A DNA stretch of 64,000 nucleotides from Cryptomeria japonica (GCF_030272615.1 NC_081410.1:229188915-229252914), one strand, 5' to 3'; shown: positions 23,324 through 34,120, counted from the first letter of the stretch. The notes: generated by a model from the letters alone, not told the origin. Translations and numbers: made by a program.

Positions 23324-25940
23324 ATGGATCAAGGTTAGTTTTTATTTATTTTTGTCTTTCTTTCCTGTTTGTTCAATTTGTTTTAAATTTTTAATTTAAT
23401 TTCATTAATTTTGATTAGGTTTTTTCATTTTTTGTTTCAAAAACTAGATTATTCTAATCCAGAACAAGAACAACCAAATGCACCTCCTGAAAACCCACAA
23501 GAACAACCAAATGCACCTCCTGAAAACCCACAAGAATAACCAAATGCACCTCCTGAAAACACACAAGAACAACCCCCAATTCCTCCTTTTGACCGCACAC
23601 CCAAAACATAGGAGCAATTAATTAATCAGTTATGACAAAATACATCTAAAATCAATAGGATGATTGTTAAATTGAAAACTTCTGAACTTGAGCATCATCA
23701 ATCCCTCGCCACTAGCCTATAAACATTAGCTAGTGGTGCCATAGTTGTTTCCACACAAATTACCAAATGGGGAAGCTTTAGGGATAGGTGTCATCAATTC
23801 TATGTCAATGGGCTATCATACGATGGAATAAAAAACAAAAATATTACTAAACAAAAAATATGTGCCCTTTTCGTTGATCCCAAAACTGGTCAGTCATTAC
23901 CTCTTAATGCAAAGAGGTTTCCCATACATTGGTGTACCAATGTGCAGATGAAGAATCTTTTTTGGCAGAGGTGGTGGATGGTCTTTGATGATCCACCTTG
24001 TAATAATTATGAGGTGCCATTATATTTTTTGAGAAAAGTATATTGTGAGTTTGTGTTCAATGTGCGCTCAAACTATTTTGACATGAGAGAGTTCCATGGT
24101 AGAGGTGGTGGCTCTGCCCAAGATAGACCTGGAGCCCGTAGGCGATTACCCGCGGAGAGTCGCTGCCCCCTAGCACCCAAACCCAAGGTGCATCAAGATG
24201 TCCCAGTAGAGCTGAAAGAGTCGATGGAGCTACAGACTCTTTAGGCGGCCACAACATTGATTGGTGCCATCATCCAGCATGGGATGTCATTAGCACACCC
24301 TATTGTATTGGATGATGAGCCATTAGGTGGCGACAGAGAGCTCATCCAACATGTGTGTCGGTTGCTCGGGGATAGATGATGCAGCCGATACAGATGGATC
24401 CTCATCTCATTTGTGCATGATTTGTGGGAGTAGATGTCAAGCCCACACGGTTGAGGATTTCGTGCTGATAGATGAGTTGATGAACATGGTGTTTGCCCAT
24501 GAGCCATAGACACAGATGTGTTGATTTGAATTCATAGCATTTTATTTATCAGTCATTTTAAATTTGTAATTACATAAATGAATTTTCATTTATACATCGA
24601 TTTAAATTGAGACAAATAATATGCATTTCAGGATGCAGCAGCGGTATCCCATACTCCTCCCCCAATTACTATAGCTGCAACTTCGATGCTTGAGGTATAA
24701 ATTTTGTAACATGTTAAAATATAATAGTACACTTTGAATTCAAAAAAATACAAGATATACTAACTATCTTTAATGCTTGGTCCAATTTCTGGTTTGTAGG
24801 TGTTGACAGGGGACGAAATGTCCCAGATTGATGACATCACGCTCTCAACAATCGATTTTGGCCTACAAGGCTATACGGTATCATATTTTGTACAACCCTT
24901 TTTATGTATTGTTTTGATGGAATATGCAAGTCGTTTCATTTTAGATTTTTAAAATTATGTTTAATTTATTATCTATACTAATATCTCATGTTAATTTATT
25001 TTTTTTAGGGTACCCCCTCCGCGTCTAGGGCTCATCCTAAGAAAAAGAATTCCTCGAAGACGCCAAAATGTGGGAAGAAGGTAATTGAACACATTTTTAG
25101 TTGTACAATTGTTTGAAAATGTTGAAATCAAGTATTAGTTGGGGTTTGTAGATTGATTAGTGTTTTTTTGTCTATTTTACATGTACGGTGGCCATTGAGC
25201 TATGTGGATTTGTTGAATGCACCCGATTCGCCCGTGGATCAAGAGAGGGCGAAGGTATGTATCTCTACTTTATTTGCTTGATTCCATGATTATATGCACA
25301 CGTACATGTGAACTTGTGATATATTATAATCTTATAATTTTTTCATACAGGAAATATCCATACCTATTTCATCAATGGCGAACCCTCCTCTGTGTACTGG
25401 AGAAGCATCTCAGGATCCGGTACACTTTGTTTGATATGTAAAATTAATTGTTTTTAACCTTCAATACTTGTCATTATATTAATTATATTTAATCTTTGAA
25501 CATTTTTTTGTATAGGTAGCCATCCTCAGTCCATTGGAGAAGCATCTCAGGTACAGGTACGTCATTGTTCTCTATATTATAGCTTTTAAGTGTTTTTGAT
25601 ATATTTATGTTAGTAAATTGTATTAATTGTACATTTAATCTACAATAGACCCCTTCGCGGTACGACCGTAATGTGGATCCATTTAAGTATGTCTTCAAGA
25701 AAACTCCTCAGAGTGACAAGGAGAGGAGAGCGAAGACATTAGCTCCTAGATCAGCCGATGAGGTAATCTACATTTCAATTGCAAGGGAATTAAAGTTAAA
25801 TGCATAGTTATGTTGTTAATTGTGAACTATTTTCTACAAAAGAATTCTAACTTGGCTTTTGAATTGTGGTTTTGCAGCCATCTACAGAGCCGCATATTGC
25901 ATCGAAGAGGCTTGATTTTGATGATCCACCACAAGTTTAG
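23324..25940 (+). CDS. Element B multi-exon gene, unrecognised protein with CxxCGxxC motif
   Basis: The model starts at ATG 23324 (MDQ, donor gttag at 23334) and joins exon 2 at 23448 (DYSNPE). Exon 2 has three 11-residue repeats (EQPNAPPENPQ), one preceded by an in-frame TAA. A conserved central part follows (RFPIHWC, PPCNNYEVPLYFL, YFDMREF; near 23920-24090). Then comes an acidic segment with SSSHLCMICGSRCQ and LIDELMNMVF (near 24390-24500). Short exons with clear gt...ag borders run to a C-terminus ending SKRLDFDDPPQV at the TAG at 25940. Element C shares all the main blocks and element A the later ones. Several stops or frame changes lie between blocks, some possibly introns. It may be an accessory or transposition protein; no catalytic motif is visible. 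Confidence 0.45.
23467..23575 (+). repeat. 33-bp coding repeat in exon 2 of the element B gene
   Basis: Three copies of gaacaaccaaatgcacctcc plus tgaaaacccacaa. Copies one and two are identical. The third follows a CAA-to-TAA change and has one further change near its end. Confidence 0.8.
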
Positions 25941-26439
25941 GATCATATAGTGTTAGTTTTGATCATAGAATGACCAATGCATGTAGATATATTCTACATT
26001 TTTATTTTATATCGATTTGGACATGGCATACGCCACATTTTTGTAGTACTTGTTTGATTTGGCAGACATGCCTTTTTTATATATATAAATATCGATATTC
26101 AATCCAATAAATGTGTACTGAGTTCATTGTTTTGTATTCGTTGTATTTTGTGGTTGTCCTTTTATAAATTTAAATGAATATTTGCATATGTAATCAACAA
26201 TATGAATATAAACAACAAAAATATATGATATAAAACATTGCAATCATGGAATATGATTTGATAAAATTTCTAAAATGTTGAATTAACCCTACAAAACTCC
26301 TTGTATTCAGTTCATTATTGTGTATTCGTTGTATTTGGTGGCTGCCCTTTTATTAATTTAAATGAATATTTGCATATGTAATCAACAATATGAATATAAA
26401 CAACAAAAATTGACAATATGAATATAAACAATAATATGT

Positions 26440-27670
26440 GTTTGGTGCGAGAGCACCCTCGCGCTCGCAATGGTCAAATTTTGTTCGTCATGTGCACAAA
26501 CCGACATCGCGAGCGCATTTGGGTGGGCAGGTTTACACTAGGCATGCCCCTGTCATGCATCCCAAAGCCCCGGAACGTCGAGAGTCATACCATACCAGTG
26601 CAATCTCTCAAGTGCCCTGAGTCCAAAAAATTGTCAAAATTTGATGGACTGTTTCTTCAAATCCAGGACACACGGTTGATCCTTTTGAACCTGTGGGGTC
26701 ACGTGAGGCTCCTCTACAATGGCCTATCTTGGTTTTTTTACGAGTCAGAGCCATTTTCAATTAGTAGCATTTTTTCGCCTACTGCAAAAACCGTCAATTG
26801 CATGCAATGCAAAGTTGCCAGATTGGCTATAATTGATTCGGTTCGTCGTGTGCACAAACCGATGTCATGAGCGCATCCGGGTGGGTAGTTTTATGCTAGG
26901 CATGCCCCTGTCGTGCATCCCAAAGAACTGTAACATCGAGAGTCATACCGTACTGGTGCGATCTCTCGAGTGCCCTAAGTCCAAAAAATTATCAAAATTT
27001 GACGGACTGTTTCTTCAAATCCAGGACACATATGGTCGATTCGTTTGAACCATGGGGTCACATGAAGCTCCTCTACAATGTCATGTCTCGGTTTTAGACG
27101 AGTCGGAACCATTTTCAATTGGTAGCATTTTTTGCCTGCTACAAAAACCGTCAGTTGCATGCAATGCAAAGTTGCCAGATTGTCTAGAATTGATTCGGTT
27201 CATCGTGTGCACAAACCAACGTTGCGAGCGCGTCTTTTACGCTAGGCATGCCCTTGTCATGCATCCCAAAGCGTTGGAACATCGAGAGTCATACTGTACC
27301 GGTGCGATCTCTTAAGTGCCCTGAGTCCAAAAAAAGTCAAAATTTGATGGACTGTTTCTTCAAATCCAGGACACATATGGTCGATCCGTTTGAATCCGTG
27401 GGGTCGCGTGAGGCTCCTCTACAATGGCTTGTCTTAGTTTTTGACGAGTCAGAGCCATTTTCAATTGGTAGCATTTTTTTGCCTGCTGCAAAAACCGTCA
27501 GTTGCATGCAATGCAAATTTGTCAGATTGGCTAGAACCGATTCGGTTCGTCGTGTGCACAAACCGACGTCGTGAGCACGTCCGGGTGGGTAGGTTTACGC
27601 TAGGCATGCCCCTATCATGCATCCCAAAGCGCCGAAACGTCGAGAGTCATACCATACCGACACAATGTAA
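26440..27670. repeat. Tandem repeat, unit about 355 bp, three and a half copies
   Basis: The block gttcgtcgtgtgcacaaaccgacgtcg recurs near 26483, 26838, 27193 and 27541. Each copy carries a gtttacgctaggcatgcccct block, a catcccaaag block, a gatggactgtttcttcaaatcc block and a final ccgtcagttgcatgcaatgc block. It lies between the convergent genes of element B. Open frames across it are not consistent between copies, so I treat it as non-coding. Confidence 0.85.
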
Positions 27671-27753
27671 AAGTTGCTTGACAACTTTTTTGACAACTTT
27701 TTTGACAATTTTTTTGACAACAATGACATTTTTTTCTCAAATTGTATCTAGTC

Positions 27754-28263
27754 TCAATCTATGACCCCTATGACCCGATAATGACTCAAATAATTTTCCA
27801 TGATTATACAAGAATGAAGAATGCTCAAATAGTTTTTCCATATTCTTTTAACCATTCTCCTACAAGTTTGTTCATTCATTTTATTGGGCATTGGCTTCAA
27901 TATATTCTCATCAATGTCAATTAGATAATTTGGTTTCCTATGAATGATTCTAGGAGGTGTTAACATTGGTGCATTATGTACATTCAATTCATCAAGTAGA
28001 GAAGGTGTAATATGTTCATCATTTGATTGATTATTCAATGCGGTATCTTCTTCAATTGCATTAGGTTCAAACGGTAAATCAAATGTCTCTTCTTCAATTG
28101 CATTAGGTGCATTATATTCGTTTGGTAAATCAAATTGAGATGTTGAGGATGACATACCTTCTTCTCCCATTGTTCTTATGTCGCGCAATTTCTTCATATG
28201 TTGCCTTTGTCTTTCCTTTTGAGCCTCTCGTTGTTCCATCGTTCCTCGCTTGTTCTTTCCCAT
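27754..28263 (-). CDS. Element B convergent ORF, basic N-terminus, unknown function
   Basis: A 169-residue frame starting MGKNKRG, just as element A's ORF starts MGSKQR. Residues 5-35 are Lys/Arg/Gln/Glu-rich (QREAQKERQRQHMKKLRD). A Ser-rich linker and two similar acidic segments (PNAIEEETFDLP, PNAIEEDT) follow. The C-terminal third is basic (NKMNEQTCRRMVKRIWKNYL). Sequence similarity to the A ORF is limited to composition and start, but position and orientation are the same. A charged N-terminus of this kind also occurs in Helitron proteins, yet no Rep or helicase motif is present. It may be the first exon of a longer gene. Confidence 0.45.
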   Translation of the reverse strand: MGKNKRGTMEQREAQKERQRQHMKKLRDIRTMGEEGMSSSTSQFDLPNEYNAPNAIEEETFDLPFEPNAIEEDTALNNQSNDEHITPSLLDELNVHNAPMLTPPRIIHRKPNYLIDIDENILKPMPNKMNEQTCRRMVKRIWKNYLSILHSCIIMENYLSHYRVIGVID

Positions 28264-28659
28264 GGTTGATATCGGTTGTCCTAAATAGAATCATATTACA
28301 TATATATGTAAACAAAAGTTCATAAACAAACAAATAACCATAAATATGCATCTTATCACTATTTTTTGGAATCAAACTATTAAACAATCATAATACTATT
28401 GACAAAAACTAATACGAACAACAATTCAATCATTTGAAATCATGCAAAAACAAAAAATTCACTTACTTCTATGTATAAAACAGTGATAGAAGTGCAGACA
28501 TAGTTCCAATGGGGCCTTCAACGACCTCAAAAACTTCTATTGAGGTTGTTGAGGCTCTTGGGCAACTAAAACTATGTCTATAAATTGTGTACGCATTGTT
28601 ACTCCATAAAATGTTGACAAGCCCAACAATATTCTTTTTTCCCATTATGGACTAATAAG

Positions 28660-28835
28660 TAGCGTGTATGCGCTCCTAAGCCTAAAAAATGTTATCACAG
28701 GGTAATGAATAATGGGCTCAGTACCCCGTACGCGCTTACAAGTAATAAGTACCGCGCAAGCACTCCTTTGCCTTAAAAAAGTTATGGCAGGGCAGTGAAC
28801 TAATAGTTTCAATACCCCATACGCGCTATTGGTAG
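28660..28835. repeat. GTACGCGC-type motif array upstream of the minus ORF of element B
   Basis: Motifs tgtatgcgct, cgtacgcgct, cgcgcaagcact and catacgcgct are spaced about 50-70 bp apart, with related text between them (cctaaaaaatgttatcacagggtaatgaa and ccttaaaaaagttatggcagggcagtgaa). The unit is therefore a roughly 70-bp imperfect repeat carrying the motif. Confidence 0.6.
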
Positions 28836-28856
28836 TAGAAAAGATGTGAATGAAAA

Positions 28857-28998
28857 GAGAGAGAGAGAGAGAGAGAGAGAGTAGGGGGGAGGGAGAGAGG
28901 AGGGGGGCAAAAGGGAAGGAGGGAGGGAGAGAGGGAGAGAAGAGGGGGGAGGGGGGAGAGAAGAAGGGGTATGGAGGAAGGGATAGGGAGAGAAGGGA

Positions 28999-29069
<71 letters not shown>

Positions 29070-29223
29070 ACAAGACACCATATGACTGATCTCGATTGTG
29101 ACTATAGGAATTACAAAAGAAGAGAAAGAGGGAGGGAGAGAAGAAGAGAAAGAGGGATGGGGTATGGATGAAGAGAGGAGGGGAGAGAGAGAGAGAGAGG
29201 GGTGGGGTATGGAGGAAGGGAGA

Positions 29224-29267
<44 letters not shown>

Positions 29268-29302
29268 AGAAGGAGGGGGAGGGAGGGAGAGGAAGAGATA
29301 TC
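28857..29302. repeat. Long (GA)n, GGGA-rich and (CA)n microsatellite
   Basis: Pure GA runs at 28857-28882, about 29000-29037 and 29228-29262, a CA run at about 29037-29062, and purine-rich sequence between. Many apparent ORFs here are artefacts of the repeat. Confidence 0.95.
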
Positions 29303-29314
29303 GAATCCAGGACA

Positions 29315-29585
29315 CAATATGACCCCTAACAACATCTAAGGAGTCATAGGGTGTCCTAAGGGGTCATATGACACTATATTATCCCTTAGCACACCATAGG
29401 ATCTATAACGACACCAAATGGTGTCCTAAGGGGTCATAGAACACCATACGACCCTTTAGAACACCATATGGTGTTGTTATGGGTCATTGGTGTCCCAAGG
29501 GGTCTTAAGGGGTCACAGGACACCATATGACCTCTTAGGAAACAATACGACCTCTAATGACACCTAAGGGGTCATATGGTGGGCT
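29315..29585. repeat. Cluster of short inverted repeats around GACCCCTTAGGACACCATATG
   Basis: Variants of ggtgtcctaaggggtcatat and its complement occur about ten times, in both orientations, within 270 bp. The cluster can form many alternative hairpins. Looser relatives (gaccccttaa) occur in element A around 1340-1630. Confidence 0.65.
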
Positions 29586-30292
29586 AATAAAATGATATAT
29601 TAAATTTAAAGTTATGAATAGAATATCATACAACGAGACTCCAAGCGAACAAACAACAAGGCTTCGCTAAAAAGCAAGTGTAAGAGCTTGACCTAACCCT
29701 AAGAGTACTGCCTAAGTTATAAAACATATGATGCTATTAAATTTGTAAGGTTATAAGACTGATCTTGATTGTGACTATAGGAATTACACACTTGATTTCT
29801 TTCATGGGTATGTACCGTTCCAAGTTGTTTGACAAGTGATGATCATCATATACTACCATTGCCATGCATACAACAAACTTTAATTTCTTTAGGTGACAAG
29901 CACTGTGTAACAACATGGGAACTCTCGCATACCCACCACTATCATTCTACAAGACATCATTTGTGTTACTCTTCCTCTTTCTCTTCCTACCTTTTGTTTC
30001 CTTTTGAAAAACATATTGCAGGTACTCTGACTCATCATGTTGCTTTGTTGACACTGTTTTCCACATCTGCTCTGCTCATTAAAAACACATTCGAGAAGAA
30101 TATTGTTGCAGGTTTCCTTGTTTGTCATGGTAATACACCTGTGGTTCAATTTCAAACCCTATTCCTCCTATTCAATATACACACACAAATCCACAAGTCA
30201 ATTTTCTTAGGAGAGCATACATGATAAAAATCAAATTGCAGACAAGAAATAAATTCACTTACTTCTATAGAAGTGCAGACACAGTTGCAGTG

Positions 30293-30337
30293 GGGTATGG
30301 AGGGAGGGAGGGAGAGAAGAAGAGAAAGAGGGATGGG

Positions 30338-30373
<36 letters not shown>

Positions 30374-30690
30374 GGAAGGGATAAGGGGAGAGAGGGAGGG
30401 ATGGGTATGGAGGAAGGGAGAAGGGAAGAGAGGGAGGGAGAGAGAGAGGGATGGGGTATGGAGAGAGAGAGAGAGAGAGAGAGGTACCTTGTATGCGTTT
30501 GAGAGGGGGAGACAATACACTTACATATGTATATATATGTTTAATATATTATATATATATATACATATATATTATATATTATATGTATATACACATATTA
30601 TATATACAATATCATATTATACACATTATATATTACATATATTATATGTATATACACATATTGCATATAGAATATCATATTATAAAATAG
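30293..30690. repeat. GA-rich and TA-rich microsatellites
   Basis: 30293-30482 is purine-rich with GA runs and repeats the composition of 29120-29300. About 30519-30675 is a TA-rich block with two copies of an atatgtatatacacatatt phrase. The flank caga..agttgcagtgggg at 30275 matches 28492-28512, so part of this block is a duplication within element B. Confidence 0.85.
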
Positions 30691-30795
30691 CATGTACGTG
30701 CTATTTATAGTAAAAAGAGTGCGTACACGTTGTTTATAGGAAAACAAGCATGTATGTGCTGCTTACACCATAAGTACCTCGTACGTGCTTTTGAC
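30690..30795. repeat. Right subterminal motif array of element B
   Basis: Motifs catgtacgtgct, gcgtacacgttg, catgtatgtgct and cgtacgtgct lie 25-40 bp apart, decayed forms of GTACGCGC. Most differences are C-to-T or G-to-A at CpG positions. Confidence 0.55.
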
Positions 30796-31611
30796 TGTTT
30801 AGGCTTGGAAATAGGCCTGGATGACAAAGCTATGGTTTGGAAGTTTGAATTCCCTCCATTTCTCTCATTTTTGACGTGTTTTATTTTATCAACTTGGTTT
30901 ATCAACTTTGTCATCATTAGGTTTACACTTCATCAAGTGGGTATTTCTAAAATTGCCACCATATTTTCACCCATCTTCTGAGCTTTCTAACCATATAATT
31001 TTTTTGCAATTTGAACAACAATAACATATTATTATTGAATTTCTTTTACCAGTGTCTCCATAGTTCTCACAGATATAGGTGCACCATTTTTTGAATAACT
31101 TTTGATATACTAATCCAAATTTAAAATACTTTATATATTATTGTAGTGCACTTGATCCTTTACAATTTTAAAAAAAAATTGTATTTTCGATTTGTTTAGT
31201 GCAACTTATGCTTCACGCATGAACAGGTACCTAATTTTCAGGATGTGCTCGATTGGAAAAATCATAAAAAAAAAATACTCAACAAAAAATTACAAAAAAA
31301 TACACATCTTCTAGTGCTCACTCTTAAATATCTTTCTGCCAAAAGATTTGTCAAAATACTAAATCTAACTATGACTTTTTTGATGCGCACGTCAGACACT
31401 ATGTTATGTTTTTCAGAAAAAAATTAGGGTCAGTTTTTCGTGCGCGAAGGATTTGACCCCCTTAATCTCATCCAATTTTGAAAAAGTTTAGTAGTTTGGA
31501 AACTAGATTCAAAGTACTACAATATTTGTTCTTTGATTATCTTCATATCTTGAGTGGATGACTTTCAAATTTTGCCTCCAAGTTCAGGTTCACCTAATTT
31601 TTAAAAAAAAA

Positions 31612-31660
31612 GTGTCCACTTATACCCCCCTTTTTGACCATCATCTTTGTGCACTTACCC
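31612..31660 (-). repeat. Right terminal inverted repeat of element B
   Basis: The reverse complement reads GGGTAAGTGCACAAAGATGA then tggtcaaaaa, a 10-bp insertion relative to the left end, and AGTGGACAC. Confidence 0.75.
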
Positions 31661-31662
31661 AG

Positions 31663-32006
31663 CATTGTACTCTCCCCCATCCACATCATCATTCATGTGA
31701 TCTCAGTAATCTTCAACATGTACTTCATCCTCATTATCAAATGATAATGCCCAGTTTGAAAGGAATCCACCACCTCATTCCCTTCCCTTTGTACATGGGT
31801 GATGCAGTAATTATTAAATGTTTTTAAATCATTTAAAATAGGAAAAATGTATTCGTTGAGATGCCATGCTTGAGCCTCACCTTTCATAATTGCATTAATT
31901 ATTATGAAAGAATCTCCTTCTAAATGAAAATTTTGAATGTACCCAATTTTTCTACCCATCATATCGCCAACATGGTTGCCTGTGCCTCTACCATGTTGAT
32001 TGTTCC
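31663..32006 (-). pseudogene. LINE RNase H, C-terminal part, separated by the Tat insertion
   Basis: The minus-strand frame contains FHLEGDSFIIINAIMKGEAQAW and, after a spacer, CITHVQREGNEVVDS, typical of the RNase H domain at the end of plant LINE ORF2. It runs out of the frame at 47338-47470 (minus) if the 15.3-kb Tat element and one GTTCC copy are ignored. The frame is preserved across the junction. Confidence 0.85.
32002..32006. other. Target-site duplication GTTCC, left copy
   Basis: Matches 47338-47342 exactly; a 5-bp duplication as made by Ty3/gypsy integrases. Confidence 0.9.
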
Positions 32007-32774
32007 TGTAGACACCTAAAATTGTCATGTCTAATTAAATAAATATTTTATTTATTTAATTATCTAAGCTTAATTCTTCTATTAATTAAATAAATCCTTA
32101 TTTATTTAATTAATTCATTTATCCTCTTCTAGCCTTATTTCTCATTTAAATAAATACATTTATTTATTTAAATTATCATTTTCCTAAATTAAATAAATAT
32201 CTTATTTATTTAATTGATCCCACTTCTTCTATTAATTAAATAAATCTTTATTTATTTAATTAATTCATTAGCTTTTTCTACCCATGACACATGTCATTCA
32301 TCTCTTAATTCATACATTACCTACCCCTTTCATTATTTTATTATTTCTTCTACCTACCCTCTAATCTTAGCCGACCTCCTTTTACACCTCTCAATCTTAT
32401 CCCTCCATTTCATATTGTGTCTTCTATTTAAGGAGATACTTCCTTCATTATCAAACCCTAATGAATCATCTTAAGGACTTGACTACACTACGATCCTACT
32501 TGCAACCACATTCCGTTCTTTGTTGAGCTCTTGTGCATATAAAATCTGAGAGCAAATATATCAAGCAAGATCAATGGAGATAGGAAGAATGGAGATCAAA
32601 ACCCTATTGGACATGTGATGGTATAATCTTTGTGATTTCATTTGATTTGCATTGTCTTAGGTAATCTTCATATGTTATGGTGGATCTTTGTTGATTGTTA
32701 GGCTAGGGTTTTGTGGTTGAATTCATTTAGCCTTTCAATATTGTCATTATTGTTATCCATTTTCACCATATACA
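32007..32774 (+). repeat. 5' LTR of the Tat element
   Basis: Starts TGTAGACACCTAAAATTGTC and ends TTTCACCATATACA. The front part (32032-32264) holds five A/T palindromes of the form ATTAATTAAATAAAT.CTTA plus its mirror. A TATA-like CTATTTAAG is at 32424-32432. The 13-bp difference from the 3' LTR is a missing caatcattctaat near 32472. Confidence 0.95.
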
Positions 32775-32777
32775 TTT

Positions 32778-32795
32778 TGGCACGCCCGGTGGGAC
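32778..32795 (+). other. Primer-binding site of the Tat element
   Basis: TGGCACGCCCGGTGGGAC lies three bases after the LTR. TGG at its start matches the CCA end of a tRNA. I cannot assign the tRNA from the window; Ogre elements usually use an Arg tRNA. Confidence 0.75.
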
Positions 32796-32879
32796 ACTTG
32801 TCCCTTTGCATTTAACCTCCTTGTTGCAGATCTTGTGTTTTGAAGTTGCAGATCGGACATTTTCGGCAGCATTTTTGGT

Positions 32880-33170
32880 ATTTTCGCGTCTGCACACTTT
32901 CGGATCACGTTTTTGATTTTCAGGCGCATCTGAGGCAACTTTATCCGCGTCTGTGTTTTGTCAATATTTCGTTTTGCAGGTTCCGGGATAGGCGCGTCTG
33001 TGTCTTTTCTATCCGCGTCTGTGTTACAGAAGCGCGTCTGTGTCGCATGCACCCGCGTCTGTGTCGGAAAGGAGCGTCTGTGATTTTCAGGTGCGTCTGT
33101 GCATAATAGAACCACGTCTGATTTATCCAGACGCGTATGTGTTGAGGGTAACAGCGTCTGTGTATTTACT
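32880..33170 (+). repeat. First cluster of GCGTCTGTG motifs in the Tat leader
   Basis: About a dozen copies or near copies of gCGCGTCTGTGT (for example at 32886, 32945, 32993, 33012, 33033, 33053) are separated by unrelated 10-30-bp spacers. They are followed at 34380-35190 by a regular array of the same motif. Confidence 0.8.
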
Positions 33171-33554
33171 ATTTCAGAATTTTGAAATTTTTCATTGATT
33201 CAATTTTCGGATTTTGTACTTAGGGTTTCAGATCTGGTTTATTTTTGGACTAACACTTTCAGATCTAGCTAACAAAATTGGTGCAGCTTGTCTTGGAAGC
33301 AAAATCGTTTGGTTGAAGGCCCCTATTTTCACAAAGTCTTTTGGGTTTTAAAATTTACCTAACTTGTGTGCTTGCAGGAATGGGTGATCATTTGAAACAA
33401 CCCGAACTACTAACAACTTTTGTTGCAGGTCCTTGGCTAGGGTTTTTGAATTTTATTGTGTGCCTTGTTGTCATAGACTAGCAAACACTTCCATTGGTGC
33501 ACTAAAATTGAATCATTGTCTTTTGTGTCTTGAGCAATAGGCTCTTTTTGTTTA

Positions 33555-34120
33555 TTCTTTAGAGGGCCTGTCTTCCCGTGTGGTCATTAGGACTACTAGT
33601 GAGAAGAGGACGACCCAAGTGGTAGCGAGGAAAACCCACCTCATCTGAACCACTATAATCAAATGTATTCATGGTGAAAACTATGAATAACGTGTGCTGA
33701 TTAGTTCATACCGACACTTTGTCTCCCTATAAACCCGTTTGATCAAATTTATTTGATCAGTTGTAGGGCGTAACCCCTACCGGCTGGGAGCCTTCTGTAT
33801 TTACAGAGCTGAAAGTGCCGCATGTATGGCCACACGAGCGGATGCCCTTACTAGCACCTTTTTGTTTTAGAGGCCCAAATCCTTCTAGTTGTTGAGGCAG
33901 GAGGTCGGACCTCTGGTAGCGGCCCACACACATACAGTTCTTAGTAGAGATACAAAGTTCGCCATCGGGAGTTTTCATGGGGACTGATGCTTGGCTGACC
34001 CGAGAAGTGAGTGCCGAGGGTGGAGCCAGTGAGGTCAAGCATCTAAGTATCCGCTCTGAATAGCGTAGCCTCGGGGGTAAAACCCCATGTGGGATCAACA
34101 ACTATTGTCTTGGCCAGCCA
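33555..34120 (+). other. Non-coding GC-rich, structured part of the Tat leader
   Basis: This 560-bp stretch has several self-complementary blocks: gtttgatcaaatttatttgatcag near 33739, cggctgggagcc near 33781, and tattcat-ggtgaaaact-atgaata near 33667. It has a higher GC content than its surroundings. Position between primer site and gag suggests a packaging or dimerisation role, which is inference. Confidence 0.45.

Larger units (their letters stand above)
22982..31660. mobile_element. Element B: 8.7-kb DNA-transposon-like element related to A and C
   Basis: The left end (22982-23020) begins GGGTATGTGCACAAAGATGG. The reverse complement of the right end (31612-31660) begins GGGTAAGTGCACAAAGATGA. 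Both continue tGGTCA.aaa and, after a 10-bp gap on the right, AGTGGACAC. If the ends are drawn at GGT, CAG flanks both sides as a 3-bp duplication; if at GGGT, none is seen. Inside are a plus-strand multi-exon gene (23324-25940), a convergent minus ORF (27754-28263), GTACGCGC-type motifs near both ends, a 355-bp tandem repeat and long microsatellites. The superfamily is unknown. Confidence 0.65.

Noticed and set aside
26418-27764. Plus-strand ORFs across the 355-bp tandem repeat
   Set aside because: The same phrases fall in different frames in different copies, and frames are broken between copies.
27754-28263. Helitron assignment for the convergent ORFs of elements A and B
   Set aside because: The charged N-terminus is suggestive, but there are no Rep or helicase motifs and the elements have inverted GGGT ends, unlike Helitrons.
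28645-29335. Several overlapping ORFs on both strands rich in Ser-Leu, Arg-Glu, Cys-Val or Thr-His
   Set aside because: They are translations of GA/CT and CA/GT microsatellites and exist in every frame.
22982-31660. CACTA or Harbinger assignment for element B
   Set aside because: Subterminal motif arrays fit CACTA, but the ends are not CACTA; no TTA/TAA target or DDE transposase is visible.
33757-34101. 114-residue minus-strand ORF in the Tat leader
   Set aside because: No domain, and it lies over the structured GC-rich non-coding leader.
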